The position numbers were made by a program, and so were the translations under genes. Shown here one piece after another: positions 1 through 10,680 of a stretch of 25,282 nt of DNA (positions within the stretch are counted from its first letter, which is position 1; the number at the start of each line of letters is the position of its first letter). A model generated the notes under the pieces. That model saw only the letters and a list, made by a program, of their open reading frames with translations, was not told the origin of the DNA and ran no database searches. This DNA is from Haplomitrium mnioides (lineage: Eukaryota; Marchantiophyta; Haplomitriopsida; Calobryales), in NCBI GenBank assembly GCA_049999725.1, contig JBNGIS010012112.1:1-25282 (forward strand). The letters run 5' to 3'.

Positions 1-354
1 AATTTGGTTGCACAAACTTCATGCGCATATAGACATAGTGCCACTAGAAAAAAATATTGAAAAAATAAATAGAACCTGAGGAAGAGCCCAAGCATACCAC
101 AACTCAAGAGAATCAGTTTGGAGTTCCAAGAAACAAAAGCTACAAAAATATATTCTTATATGGAGTTTAAAGATTTATTTTGAAGTCCAAGCAAGAAAAA
201 TGCTTTTTCCTTATGCTTCAAAATCTATGTGCACAAAGGGTTAAATAGTCATGTTTTTACAAGGGTTTAGAAATTCCAAATCTTTTGAAATTCAAAGATT
301 CATATGCGCAAAGGAGTCATAGCTCAAAGTCAAAAAGGCTAGAGCAATCAAACA
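1..354. other. No gene; diverged repeat edge
   Basis: I see no open frame of note. Scattered motifs such as 'tatgtgcacaaaggg' and 'catatgcgcaaagg' resemble the repeat that is clearer from 355 onward, so this is probably an eroded part of the same family running off the left edge of the window. Confidence 0.4.
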
Positions 355-971
355 AGTAGTGGGTTTAGAAACTTGATTCGGAGTCTAAACACGTAAAGTG
401 CTCCAAGCTTTAGACTAGAGTCCTTGCAAACAAAGGGTTGCAAGTTTCACATCAAGGTCTTTGGGCGGGTTAGGTTCTAAGTTCTACACTGTAATCTTTG
501 TATGTACAAGGTTCAAGATTCTATATCAGAGTCTTAGTGTGTACAAGGCTCTAACTTCTGCGCCAAAGTCTATTCGTGCATAGGTGTCTGAGTTCTACAT
601 GTGAGTATTTGCCAACAAAGACTACGCTCACAAAGGGTTTTAAGTTCCGCAACAAAGTCTATACGCGCATAAGGTTTCAACTTGTGCATCAAAGTTTATG
701 CACGCATAGGGTTTTGAGTTCTAGATTAGAGTCTAGGTTTTGACTTGTGCATCAAAGTCTATGCGCGCATAAGGTTCTGAGTTCTAGATCAGAGTCTAGG
801 TTTTGACTTGTGCATCAAAGTCTATGCGTGCATAAGGTTCTGAGTTCTAGATTAGAGTCTAGGTTTTGACTTGTGCATCAAAGTCTATGTGCGCATAGGG
901 TTTCAAGTTCAAGATTAGAGTTTAGGTACGCTTAAGGTTTTGAGTTCCAAAACAAACTCAAGGCACACTTT
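355..971. repeat. Dispersed repeat A, copy 1
   Basis: This stretch aligns by eye, in the same orientation, with 12976-13424. Both start with 'agtgggtttagagatt'-like sequence and run through the same order of landmarks: 'gctccaag', 'gtccctacaaaca', 'tgtacaag', 'aaggctcta', 'gccaacaa', then 'cttgtgcatcaaagt', then 'aacaaactcaa'. It is non-coding: stops are frequent in all frames. The main difference between the two copies is array length, because this copy holds several 63-bp units where the other has one. What the repeat belongs to is unknown; the second copy lies just inside the inverted arm of the DUF7869-like unit. Confidence 0.75.
672..971. repeat. 63-bp tandem array
   Basis: Units begin 'aggttt' at 672, 735, 798 and 861, with a partial unit at 924, giving an exact 63-bp period. 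Each unit reads roughly 'aggttttgacttgtgcatc', then 'aaagtctatgcgcgcata', then 'gttctgagttctaga' and 'agagtct'. Units at 735 and 798 are nearly identical; the outer ones are more diverged, as in arrays that grow from the middle. The unit at 735 carries the palindrome TATGCGCGCATA at 760-771. It is not a CRISPR array: the whole period is repeated and there are no unique spacers. Confidence 0.9.
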
Positions 972-1917
972 AGGTTCCAATTTTTGGATCATTGAAGTTG
1001 TTGAAATGATATGAGAATATTTCAAATGGAAGAGAGATAGTTGTAGAGGAGAGATTTTTGCCAAGAGAATGTGACTTTGGCAAGCTAAGATATATTGAAA
1101 AAATGTTTGAGGAGGAAATGGCAAGCCAAGGAATTGGCTCTGAACTGCTTTGAAGGGAGTCTCCATAGAGATCTAAGATAAAATCTTTTGAGATTCATCA
1201 AGATAATTTTCCCAAGAGACTTGGCCAAAGAGATCTAGAGCAAAACAACAAAATAGCAAGTAGAAATCAATGCACATGCATAGATTTCTTGCTGAATTCA
1301 TATGCTCATGTGCGGAGGACTTCATAAAGGAAACACTCTCTTTGATATTTTCTCATCAAAAAATCTAAAGAAGAAGCCTAAAGAACTGTTGCTCACATCG
1401 TGATCGAATGCAGCAAAACAACAAATAGAAATCAATGCATCTGCATAGATTTCTTGCCAAATTCATGTGTTCATCTTCACATATGTTCCAATGTAGGGAC
1501 ATAGTGGTTCATACGTGATTTAGTTTCAACATCTCAGCAATGATTCAAGGCCTCAATCTTCGCCTTGATTTGCATTCAATTCTAGGACCTACATGTCAAT
1601 TATAATGTCAAAAACACCTCGTGCTCTACCAAGTTATCAAAAAACTATAGTTTGTACATTCTTTAGATGAAGGAGGTTAGAACAATTCAATTCTTTAAAA
1701 TCAAAGGTTTTATAAAATTCAAGAACAACACGTACCTTTTGGAATAACTTGATGATGAAATTCCTTTTACTACTATGTTGTCACTTGGATTCTAGAGGCA
1801 AAAAATGTTAAACAAAGGCTGCAAATTGTATTCAGATTGTGGAAGGAAATAATGTGTAGAATAAATGATACCTCATAAAGAGTAGACACGGCAAATAGCT
1901 GATTCATTGATTGGAAT
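972..1917. other. No gene seen; low-complexity AT-rich DNA
   Basis: No frame in this stretch resembles a known protein. The only structure I can support is the pair of quasi-palindromes at 1262-1289 and 1427-1454, described separately. The right edge is set by the point (about 1918) where alignment to chromovirus copy 2 begins. Confidence 0.5.
1262..1454. repeat. Duplicated quasi-palindrome pair
   Basis: The left half AGAAATCAATGCA is followed after two bases by TGCATAGATTTCT, which is its reverse complement except for one position. This occurs at 1262-1289 and again at 1427-1454, with similar sequence on both sides ('gcaaaacaacaaaatag' before; 'tgctgaattcat' or 'tgccaaattcat' after). The two copies are about 165 bp apart. 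Two directly repeated near-perfect inverted repeats could be remnants of a short mobile element or of a tandem duplication. Confidence 0.7.
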
Positions 1918-3006
1918 TCACACAAATGGTAAGAAACTATCCGAATTGGTATGATGAACATTAATGAATGCGCAAAGCATATCCCCCACAGTGCAATTAG
2001 CACACTCCATTTGCCTATCTATTTGAGGATGATAAGCAATAAACATAGAGAGTTTGGTACCCAAAAGTGTGAACAACTATTGCGAGAACTTTCTAATGAA
2101 TTATGGGTTTCTATCAAATATTAATACCTTTGGCATGCCATGATATCAAAAGACTCTATCAAAGTAAATCTTTGCCAATTATAGAGCATCTAACGTATCC
2201 ACTGTTGGTGCTAGATGAATTTGTTTGCTTAGCTTATCCACAAACACCACAATAGCAGTAAAACCACATGGTGTGGTTGAAAGCGAAGTGACAAGATCTA
2301 AACTTACATGTTCCCACCAAGTAGTAGGAATCAGTAATGGTTGAAGAAGACCATCTGGTTTTTGATTTGACGTCTTGTTTCGCTGACAACTCTCACAAGA
2401 ACAAACAAAGACGCAAACATCTTGAGCTAGGTTTGGCCACCACTAAGTGCATTGAAGCAACTCCACAGTCTTGTCTACCCCAAGATGCCCAAAGATCAAA
2501 ATGTTATGTACTTCTTGTAAACGAGTTCAAAGCGCATCATCTTGTGGAACATATATTTGATGGCAATGATAGAGAATACCATCCTAAATGGAAAAGGCAT
2601 AATACTACTTATCTTTGACCACCAAATGTGCCTTAACAAAATTAAAGAAGGAAAATCCATGTAACTTTTATCAAAATTTGTCATTGGTTGCTTCATCAAG
2701 ATGCAATATACTAACATTTACAACCTCCAATGTAATTAGACGATGATTCAGTCTTTGTGACAATGCATAAAAAATAGTATGGAACCTTCTCCGCTTGTAC
2801 TCCAACTTGATATCAAAGAGTTGTAGCTGATCTTCTTATCAATGATGATGACTTGTCATATTTTCCAAGTGAATTGATTGCGACAAGGGCTTGTGATTGG
2901 TGCACATAAGTACATGCTTTCCCAAAAGATAGTGTCTCCAAAATTTGGTAGTATAAACCATTGCCAATTGCTCTCTATCTCTTGCAGAATAATTTTTCTT
3001 TGTTGC
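1918..3006 (-). pseudogene. RNase H C-terminal and integrase fragment, copy 1
   Basis: Reading leftward from the insertion junction, this continues the RNase H and tether region and then enters the integrase. It matches copy 2 at 20380-21480 over almost its whole length, including the segment encoding AYHPQ followed by a degenerate DRQMEC in place of the usual DGQTEC (near 2000-2040). Stops and frameshifts are scattered throughout. The integrase C-terminus and chromodomain that copy 2 retains are absent, because alignment ends near 1918. It cannot make a functional integrase. Confidence 0.85.
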
Positions 3007-6000
3007 TGTTAGGGTCCAGGATGGGAATTAAAGATGCACGCACTGAGAGGCAAAGGAGGAAGAAGTTAAGGAAAATGAAGAAAGCAAGCAGGCGAATGGC
3101 AGAAATGGCGAACAACAGACCTTGTCCAAATAGAAGGACGAAAGATTCTCAGAAATTGAATCCAAAGACTTTTATAATTTCTAGTTGGAAAACTTTTTAT
3201 TATATTTAAAGTAGAAAATCTTCTTTAGGATCTAAAAATGCAATTGTAGGAATAGCATGTGTCTTCTGAATTACAGGTACCAATCGAATCTAGCAACAGA
3301 TCACTCAAAGACAACAACAACTCAGATATGCGCAATGGAGATAAACAGAGAAATAGCGCTTCAGCAAGAAGAAGATAAGGAAGTCAGTCTGTTCGTAAGT
3401 CAGGTGTGTGAGTATAGATAGTAATGTATAGAGGTGTACATGTTCGTGTGTGTTGTTCTTAGACTTTAGAAAATGTCTTGGGTTAGTAAATAATAAGTAT
3501 AAATAGTAAAATATTAAGTACTTGCTAACTATACCTAAGCTACCAGCCAAGCCAAGGAGAAAAGAAGACTAAAATGGATGATGGAGATACATTACATCCA
3601 ATGGCAAAAATTAAAACAGAAGTTTCCCGCTCCGTGGGAAGATAGGGCTTGATAAAAAAGAAGAGAGGACTACTTCTCCTGTCTCTCTCTTTTCCTTCTT
3701 GGTGCGCGGCGCCGCTTCAGGTGGAGTTCTTGTTTTGTTGGGAATGATCCCTTGATCTGGATGAGGGAAGGCCTTGAGAGCAGCATGTATCGTGCGGGAG
3801 GACAAGTGCTGAGGAGATGCAAAGAAGCTTGATGTATTTTTCTAGAAGATTACTATACGGCTAGGAGGACGAAGGGAATATCGAAGGGGGCGCGGTTCTT
3901 CAGGCCACGGAGTTCTTGGAAACCGTTGAATCGTTGGTGTTGAAGCTGTATGCCGCATGTTGGAAAGAGGGAATTTAAGAAAATGCATGTGACTGGATAT
4001 GGGAGAGCCGCCACGCAAGGAGAGATAGTGATATGAAAAGGAGCATGCACAATGTTGGCAGATATGAGAAAAGCATTTTAGTTCAGAGTTTGACAAAGAG
4101 CAGTTGTGGGGAAGTAAAGATATGAATCCGCTGATGGCAGGATCGCTAAGAAGTGACAGTTGGATCTGAGAGGTGGTGCGCCAATGTTCTTGCATGGGAA
4201 GATTTCAGTTTCGAAAGAAGTGCTCTGCCACAAGAAGACTGCTCGTTGCAGGAGGGAGGACAACAGGCTGTTTTACAAGGTGATTAAGCGCAACGTAGTG
4301 GTGGCTGGGACTGCCCAGTTAATCGTGATCTTATCGCATGGATAGAATGGGGAATTGACAGATATGTGAAAGTGGGCCTACCGTCGAAAGAATGAACGTG
4401 CCGATCTTCGATATCGATGAAGGTCAGGGGAAAAGCGTAGGAGGTGTGGGCTGTAACTACCGAGGACAGGACATGAATTTGAGGGAGACGGTGAGGTGCT
4501 CTCTAGCGTGATCGTCTGCATCTCGTCCAGATGTGAATTGAGGTTGCTTTGTACAGGAAGCCAGCCGTAGACTAAAACCAGGTTGTGCTTCGAGTGAGGG
4601 CTGTTGGGCGATGGGCGATTCAATCTTAGAATCGTGGAACAGAAAGAGGACAAGCTGACTCCGTGGAATGACAAGGGAAGACTGCGGCCGACACATGATC
4701 AGTCCTCTGGATGGTGGAACCTAATGGGAGCCAGTTGCGTTTCCGAATATCGAGCGGAGATAGTCTGGATGTATGAAGGTTGATGTCGTTGCGGCAGGAG
4801 TCCATGCAGTGGGATGGGTAGCTGCTACAAAACGCGATCAGCAGCGGGTGTGGATTTGAATTCAGGAAAAGGAGTGGGGTCGAGGCATTCGCGGCCTAGG
4901 TTGGAAGGGAGTGTAGATTCTTGATCCCAACCTTCCATAGCGCAGAACTCATAGGACAGAATATTGTGGATGGGACGGTGAAGGCTGGCAGAAATCTGTA
5001 TGAAAGGAGGATGGTGATATGTCCTTGAAGAATTGCGAGTGAGACAGACGGCAAGAAAATTTCACCGTGAAGAGGCTGGTATTGCAGCGGACGCAAAGAT
5101 TACAGATTGCCTAGTGGATTCATAGGATGAAGGAAGGATTATAATCGATGGGGGTTACGGTGGAGAAAATAGATTGCATGCATGTGAGGCAGTAGAGTGC
5201 ACTGATGCACGCAAACAATCGAAGCGCGTAGGACACATGGGTAGTGGCCCTCTTGAAGTCCTCTGGAGTTTTGGCGTTCTGTGTGTTGTAATGGAGAAGA
5301 CAGACAAAAGAAATCGTTGAAGAGCATAAACTGAAATTCAATTTGGGAGGTGGCTGCATGAGCGTGAGGCGTGTGACTGTCTTCAGGCATTGTGCTGCAA
5401 GATGTAGGCATGTCCACAGTGATAGCAGAAGGTGTTCCCTGGAGGCAGTAGAGAACAATGTCGGATCGACGGAACTCAACGTTCAGCTGCTGGCTATTTT
5501 GTGCAATTGATGGACCCGAACGATGGGAGATGTGTGTGGGATTGTCGGTGTAGTTAGATAGAACTTCACCTTGTAGACTTGATAAATGGTCCTAAATGAG
5601 ATACCTCGCGTATGAGGAGTTCCGAGGTCGCTGTGTAGGAGGTCGCCTGGGCTGTAGAATTCGTTGAAGGGAGACTAAAATGGTGAAGCCAGAAAACCAA
5701 TAGAAGATGGGGAGAGCACGATTTGAGGAGGAGACATAATAGGGGAATAGAAGGTGTAGATGGTTGACATGATTGGAGAATAACACAAGGAGACTTAGTG
5801 AGCAAGCGGCTGATTACAGGAGTATGATACGGAAGAAGGGATTAAATAAGTAGAAGGGAGAAGGATCTGGGTGCCATAGGGTTGTGTATTGGATATGGAA
5901 GATGAGTAGATGAGAAATGAAGATGACAAAGTGTGAGACTAGGAACTGTTGAGAAAGTATGCATCGAAAGGGGAAAATTGCCAACAAGGAGGAAACTAAG

Positions 6001-6966
6001 AATTAGATTAAGGCTATTGAAAACAAGTAGGAAGGGTGAAGGACGGGATCAAGGCATGGAGGAGTACCGGTGTGAGTCATGGAAATAAGTAAGAAGGGAA
6101 GAGATATCTCTGGACTTCATACTGAGATGGGACACGTGGGGATGGGAAGACGAAGAAAAGCATAGTCGACGGGGTTCTTGAAGAAAGGCTATATTGGGGG
6201 ATTGATGGTTCAAAAGTGCGAGGGACATTCCAAGGGTTGGCTCATACTGGTTGGTGGCTAAGGTAATAAGATAATAAGTTAAAGTAGAAAAATACACAAG
6301 GGTTATATGTTTATGTCATGGTGCATGTATCTGGGGATGAGATGTCTATGTAGTCTGTTCTGGTTCATAACATTCTATTTTTGTGGTAAAATTTTGTGAG
6401 GGTCAAGGGTGAGTGTACGTACCATTAGAGAGTTTGAGGAAGAAAAATTGTTACAAGGCTGAGATTGTTGGGAGTTGGACTCCAGTAGTGATCTATAGGG
6501 TCAAGAACCGATTTGTACTGGTACCTGTTGTACTTGCTATTCAGAATTTTATCTTCGAATACCTCTATAGGTGTGTGAGACCCATGCAGAATTGAATGTG
6601 GGTATTTGTACTCTCAAAGTTACAACACGTAAAAAATTCAGACGCATTTGAGTTATTTCCTTTTTGCTTTAGTTAGTTACTCGGAGCCTCAAGACCAACC
6701 AGCAAGCCAGAAGTTGTATGCAGGTCCCGAAGCCGGTCTTGAGGGAAGGGAAGCACCCTCACGACCCCTTGTGTCCTGGTGGACCTCAATACCACCACGA
6801 CCAAGTGTATCCTTAGATAGCCCGTTCAGCGGGGTTCCTTACCTGATTCATCCAGTACATAAGGTCAGAAGTTAGGCAATATACTACAACACAACTACAA
6901 CCGATCAACCGACCAAACATCAGGGCTCCTCCCCCTATGCCCTGAATACAAACACCTAATAGTTGC
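3002..6966. mobile_element. 3,955-bp insertion of unknown family with 5-bp target duplication
   Basis: GTTGC at 3002-3006 is repeated at 6962-6966, and the DNA between (3007-6961) is absent from the matching point of copy 2 (about 21465, GCTAC). The ends read TGTTAGGGTCC... and ...ACACCTAATA. This near-inverted TGTTAGG/CCTAATA pair plus a 5-bp duplication is typical of LTR-type elements. I find no matching LTR at the two ends, no primer site and no recognisable protein. Most of the interior (about 3600-6200) has clearly higher GC than its surroundings and is purine-rich on the plus strand; its frames stay below about 120 codons and resemble nothing I know. Options are a very long solo LTR, a non-autonomous LTR element, or a DNA element that makes 5-bp duplications. 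Confidence 0.85.
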
Positions 6967-7990
6967 ATTTAGCTGGCATGACACAAAGATATCTGGATGA
7001 GGTCTATCCTCAAAGTCTTGTTGTAACATTGCTCCAATAGCAAAATTAGAGGCATCAAAACCAACCATACAACATGTCTTTGGATCATACGTTTGTAGAA
7101 TTGGATGAGAAGACACCGCATCTTTGAGTCGTTGAAATGCCTCTTGCTCTTTGGTTGTCTATTGAAACTTTGCCTCCTTGCCTAACATATCTGTAAGAAG
7201 TATAGCAATATCAACATGGTAATGGATGAATCTTTGATAAAAACTTACCAATCCATTGAAAGCTCGAACATCCTTTGCATCATTTGGCATTGGCCACTCT
7301 ATAATGGCCTTAATCTTCTCTTCCTCCATCTTGATGCCATCCGTAGACACTTTATGTCTTAGATAAGTCACCTCTTGCTTCCAAAACTCACACTTGGACT
7401 TCTTGCAATAAAACTTCTAATTGCGTAGTCTTTGCAATATTTCTTTAAGATAATCACGATGCTCAAATTTACTTTTACTAAAGATGAGTATATCGTCCAA
7501 AAACACTAACACTTATCTATCCAAAAAGCCATCAAAAACTGAATGGATTTGATACATAAATATTTTTGGGGCATTAGTGAGGCTAAATGAAAGAACCTTC
7601 TGCTTAAAATGCCAATACCTTGTATCAGAAGCCATCTTTGACACATCACTTGGCTTGATAGGAATTTTCCAATAACTACTTTGAAGATCCAACTTAGAAA
7701 AGAATTGCACACCACTCAATTTATCCAACAAATCATCAATACAAGGTAGAGGATATGAATTCTTCATTGTTTGATTGTTCAAGTCATTATAATCTGTACA
7801 AAGACAAAATCCACCATCTTTCTTTGGCACAAAGGCTGCCGCAGCCCTCTAAAGCAAAGTACTATGTTGAATAAAATCCTTCTCAACAAGATCCATCAAT
7901 GTCTTTTGAATCTCCTCTAATTCTTGTGGTGATAATTGATGTATATGCCAATTACAAGAAGTACTTCTTGGTATCAACTCAATTGGAAAA
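6967..7990 (-). pseudogene. Reverse transcriptase and RNase H N-terminal part, copy 1
   Basis: Reading leftward: a [18 protein letters not shown]-type box (near 7780-7830), then KLDLQSSYWKIPI, then the catalytic VFLDDILIFS at about 7480-7505, then the RT connection 'AFNGLVSFYQRFI' (7200-7270), and RNase H starting 'VGFDASNFAIGAMLQQ' (near 7015-7065). These are standard Ty3/gypsy RT and RNase H landmarks in the expected order. A stop lies between the DR of 'FDGFLDR' and 'VLVFLDD', and others follow, so the frame is closed. The reading frame runs straight to the insertion junction at 6966 and then into foreign sequence. Confidence 0.9.
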
Positions 7991-7995
7991 GGCAT

Positions 7996-8640
7996 TTAGC
8001 GATTATGTGATAACCCTTTTGGAAAATTCTTCAAAAACACATTTGCAAACTCCTTCAAAATATCATCTATCATTGAGGTAGGCACACTTTTTCCTCCCTC
8101 GTTACTCAAGTCCATGATGGGCTTGATCCAAATAACAAAAATAGGCAACTCTTGCTCCATTGAATTAACATGTTGAACTAATTTAGGCTTCTTCACCAAT
8201 GGTATTGGACACCTCAAAAGAAATTTCCTTCCTTGTAAGGTAACTGGAATTTGTTGCTTTGCCCAATCAAATTGAGCACATTGATCTTGAGGCCAATGCA
8301 ACCTTAAAATGTTGTCATATTGTAGAGGTGCAATGACAAATTGCATTGATTCCGTGTACTCTTTTCCAATCCTTAGAAGGAATGGCTTTTGAGAGTGAAA
8401 CACGTCATGCTTTTGGCCATCGGCCATAGTCACAACACTCCTCTTGATAGGCCTAAATTTTGCTTTGATTATCTTAACAAAACGTAGTGACATAAAATTT
8501 TTAGAACTCTCGCTATCCACCAACATTCTACAAGATTTCTTGTCAAGCAAACCATCAAGATGGAACAAAGTACTTCGAATTCTTGTCAAAATTTTGATTC
8601 TATTAGAGCTTGCAAAGTTTTGAGTATGTTGTTGGAATAG
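7996..8640 (-). pseudogene. Retropepsin-like protease region, copy 1
   Basis: This is the longest open frame in the window (about 235 codons, 7996-8703). It contains CRMLVDSESSKNFMS (active-site box near 8506-8523), normally DSG in this family, so the catalytic glycine is changed to glutamate. Downstream is 'YDNILRLHWPQDQCAQFDW', matching the YDxILGxxWL segment that closes retropepsins, and the frame then leads into the RT N-terminus. Between the Gag remnant and the protease there is no CCHC zinc knuckle. The frame survives by chance; with its active-site change and broken neighbours it is not functional. Confidence 0.85.
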
Positions 8641-9281
8641 TTGAGAACGCGGCCTAGCTTCTATAACAATAAGTAATGAATCATATCTCTCCGCTATATG
8701 CATTGCTTCTTCTAATTGAGTAGGCTATCTCATAGTAACTTCTATTCTCGTGCGAGGCTTCAATCATCAAACAAAGTAGTTAGTGCTTCTTCTTCTCTTA
8801 TATCCGGAATTTGCATAATTATATCCTGAAAGTGTGTAACTTATCTTCTTACTAAACCAAGTTGCTTCAATTTAGCCAATCAATCTTTTGCTACTTTTGA
8901 AGCATTTACAGCCTTAAATATTGAAATCACCACTTCTTCGAACTCACACCAAGAAACAATATGACCAACAAATCCATGTTGTGCTTGTTCTACTTGATAT
9001 CTCCACCAAGTCTTTGCAACTCCTTCTAATTGACTTGCAAATAGAATTCATCGACCATCTTTTCTAATGTTTGTATCTTCAAAATATTGCTCATGATCGA
9101 ATATGAAGTTCTCATATGCACCACAAACCATCCTCCTATCATATGCTTTTGGCATTGGAAATAGCCCATAACTTACTACTTCTCAAAAAGTTTCTCTTTC
9201 TTTCATCTTTTTTTCCAAAAGGCGTGAAAGATGTTGAGGATGTTGTTCCATTGCTTAAACCACCACCTCTTGATTCTCCAT
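8641..9281 (-). pseudogene. Gag, copy 1
   Basis: The start is taken as the ATG at 9281 (minus), 41 bp inside the LTR, because copy 2 has the same ATG with the same first codons (MENQE). Ninth codon TAA (9255-9257) closes it at once and is shared with copy 2. Beyond it the frame shows 'YFEDTNIRKDGRW' and 'LEGVAKTWWRYQVE' (about 8985-9070), the typical Retrotrans_gag pattern of plant Ty3 elements. Further stops and frameshifts follow. Gag would build the virus-like particle around element RNA in the cytoplasm. Confidence 0.8.
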
Positions 9282-9305
9282 GTAACTCACCACCAAAAAA
9301 AGAGC

Positions 9306-9322
9306 CGTAGCTCTTATACCAA
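9306..9322 (-). other. Primer binding site, copy 1 (initiator tRNA-Met)
   Basis: On the minus strand, directly inside the LTR end, the sequence reads TTGGTATAAGAGCTACG. It matches the standard plant initiator tRNA-Met primer site TGGTATCAGAGC at 11 of 12 positions. This is where minus-strand cDNA synthesis would begin. Confidence 0.85.
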
Positions 9323-9692
9323 TGTAAAAGAACTCAAAGACCAAATCCAAATGAGTAAGAACTTATAGTGAACTCTAGTAAAGTTCATCAACCATTTGCC
9401 AATAAGGTAAGCAAAAGCCAAGCAACCAAAGAACCTAAGTGATTTGAGAGGAACTCCAGAGTGAGGAGTCGAGCTAAGAAGCCCTTCTATTTGTACAAGA
9501 GAAGAGTGTGTCATCCCTCTTTCTTCACTTACAAGTCACTTCTACTTTAAACCTTAAAATAGACTTTCTACTAAAAGTGACTTGGAAGGCAAGTAATCTT
9601 ATCTCAACCCTAAAGGTGACTCTCTACCACTTCCTTTACTCCTTTCTATTTGCTTATAAATAGCAAAACCTTATAATGCTTGTACTATTACA
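9323..9692 (-). repeat. 5' LTR of chromovirus copy 1 (370 bp)
   Basis: It starts TGTAAAAGAAC at 9323 and ends ACTATTACA at 9692 on the plus strand (so TGTAATAGT...CTTTTACA on the element strand). It aligns with both LTRs of copy 2 but lacks about 18 bp in the part reading 'caactcaaagcccaagc' in copy 2. The TATA box of copy 2 appears here as TACAAATA, a weakened form. Confidence 0.9.
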
Positions 9693-10389
9693 CATAGGCG
9701 GACAAAAAAACCAAAAGCCTATACGCTCATTGGGTTTGGAAACCTGATGCTTTGTGAAGAAGAGGGGTGCAATCAATTGTGAGGCTAATGGCTGGATTTG
9801 GCAACACATAAGAGCAGCAAGTTGAAAAAAGGTTGCATAGAGATTCTTTTTTTACCAAGTATTTTGTAAGGACTCAACATCTCATGTGGGTCTTGAGCGA
9901 TTTGGCCTATCTCGCTGGTACGTCTTTAAATATTTTCTACTTGCTAATGTTTTACTTCAATACAGTGAGTTGTTTTTCACTTTTTCATCATCAACAAAGT
10001 TGGGTCTCTGCTTAGTTGCTTTATGTGCAAGTCGTCATCTTGAAGGTGATGCAAATCAAAAGCTTGTAAGGTATGATCTAAAGATGTTTCTGCAATGTGA
10101 GCAAATCAAAGCAACAACCGAGTTCCTCCGAGTCCATGCAAACTTCTATCATTAGAAAGATGCATAAGCGGAGGGGAAAGACTATTTGTACTCAAGTATA
10201 TATGGCATGTTGCACCCTGGGTCTTTGTACATGGGGTACGCCATATCGTGTTTTTCAAGTATGAGACAATGTTTGTCCTCTTTGAGTTGTGCACTACATA
10301 GACAACCTTCTTGTACCTAACCCAAAAGAAAGTTCAGCCCCCCTTGTGCTTGAAGAATTTGTTGGAGCAATCTAGTTTTAACCCAAAAT
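9693..10389. other. No recognised gene
   Basis: This is sequence to the right of the copy 1 LTR. A short plus frame (9886-10155, 89 codons) exists but resembles nothing I know, and there is no start-context or codon-use support. It may include eroded upstream parts of the GRAS-like fragment that follows, but I cannot show that. Confidence 0.4.
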
Positions 10390-10680
10390 TTCTTCATGGG
10401 GTTTTGCTCAAGTTTCATGGCACCAAATATCTTACGTTGTCGCTCAAGTTTTTTGATAGACGCCTTTGAAGGGGATAATAAAGTACATGTGATAGATATA
10501 AAGGTAAGCCAAGGGCTCAATGTCTACATACACAAGGTCTTCTTTGATCTAGTAACCCAACAAGGTTCTGATGGTAATCAATCCATAACTGGCTATCTCG
10601 CCAATGTCAAACTATTGGCATGGCTCTTTGGATGCAAGTTTGAAAGATGGGTAGTGGAGACAAAGATTTAAGTGGTGCAT
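10390..10680 (+). pseudogene. GRAS-family transcription factor fragment (putative)
   Basis: The plus frame 10396-10671 contains 'DAFEGDNKVHVIDIKVSQG' at about 10460-10516. GRAS proteins (DELLA, SCARECROW and relatives) carry an AI-x-AFEG..-VHIID-F/L-x-x-x-QG segment, the VHIID motif, and this agrees closely. It is followed by 'VTQQGSDGNQSITGYL' where GRAS proteins have 'RPGGPP..RLTGI', and by 'LLAWLFGCKFE' where they have 'LAxxxGVxFEF'. The usual upstream 'CPYLKFAHFTANQ' is not readable, and no SAW or PFYRE region was found downstream, so only a 60-70 codon island survives. GRAS proteins act in the nucleus as transcriptional regulators; this fragment cannot. It could be a captured or retroposed piece. 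Confidence 0.55.

Larger units (their letters stand above)
1918..9692 (-). mobile_element. Ty3/gypsy chromovirus, copy 1 (3' truncated, with nested insertion)
   Basis: The element lies on the minus strand, so its 5' LTR is at the right (9323-9692), followed leftward by primer site, Gag, protease, RT, RNase H and integrase. It aligns by eye with copy 2 (19279-24203) along its length. Similarity stops near 1918, inside the integrase, and no left-hand LTR is present, so the 3' end has been lost. RNase H is split by a 3,955-bp insertion at 3007-6961. Without the insertion about 3.8 kb of element remains. All reading frames are broken by stops and frameshifts. The catalytic FLDD box of RT is still intact here (7492-7503), whereas copy 2 has lost it. 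Confidence 0.9.

Noticed and set aside
672-971. Regular 63-bp spacing resembling a CRISPR array
   Set aside because: The entire period is repeated with no unique spacers, and the context is plant nuclear.
2337-2618. 93-codon plus-strand frame
   Set aside because: It lies antisense to the chromovirus copy 1 integrase/RNase H region and has no protein resemblance of its own.
3611-6297. Several Ser/Leu/Pro-rich minus-strand frames in the insertion (for example 4378-4674 and 5120-5479)
   Set aside because: They overlap one another, reflect pyrimidine richness of the minus strand, and match nothing I recognise.
3007-6961. Possible paired LTRs at 3007 and about 6390 ('tgttagggtccagg' against 'tgtgagggtcaagg')
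   Set aside because: Similarity fades after some 60 purine-rich bases and does not continue to the right end, so it is probably chance.
6895-7116. 73-codon frame ending in an unfamiliar tail
   Set aside because: It is a chimera: RNase H of copy 1 read through the insertion junction at 6966 into foreign DNA.
9886-10155. 89-codon plus-strand frame as a host gene
   Set aside because: No domain, no conserved start context, and an alternative overlapping frame of similar length exists.
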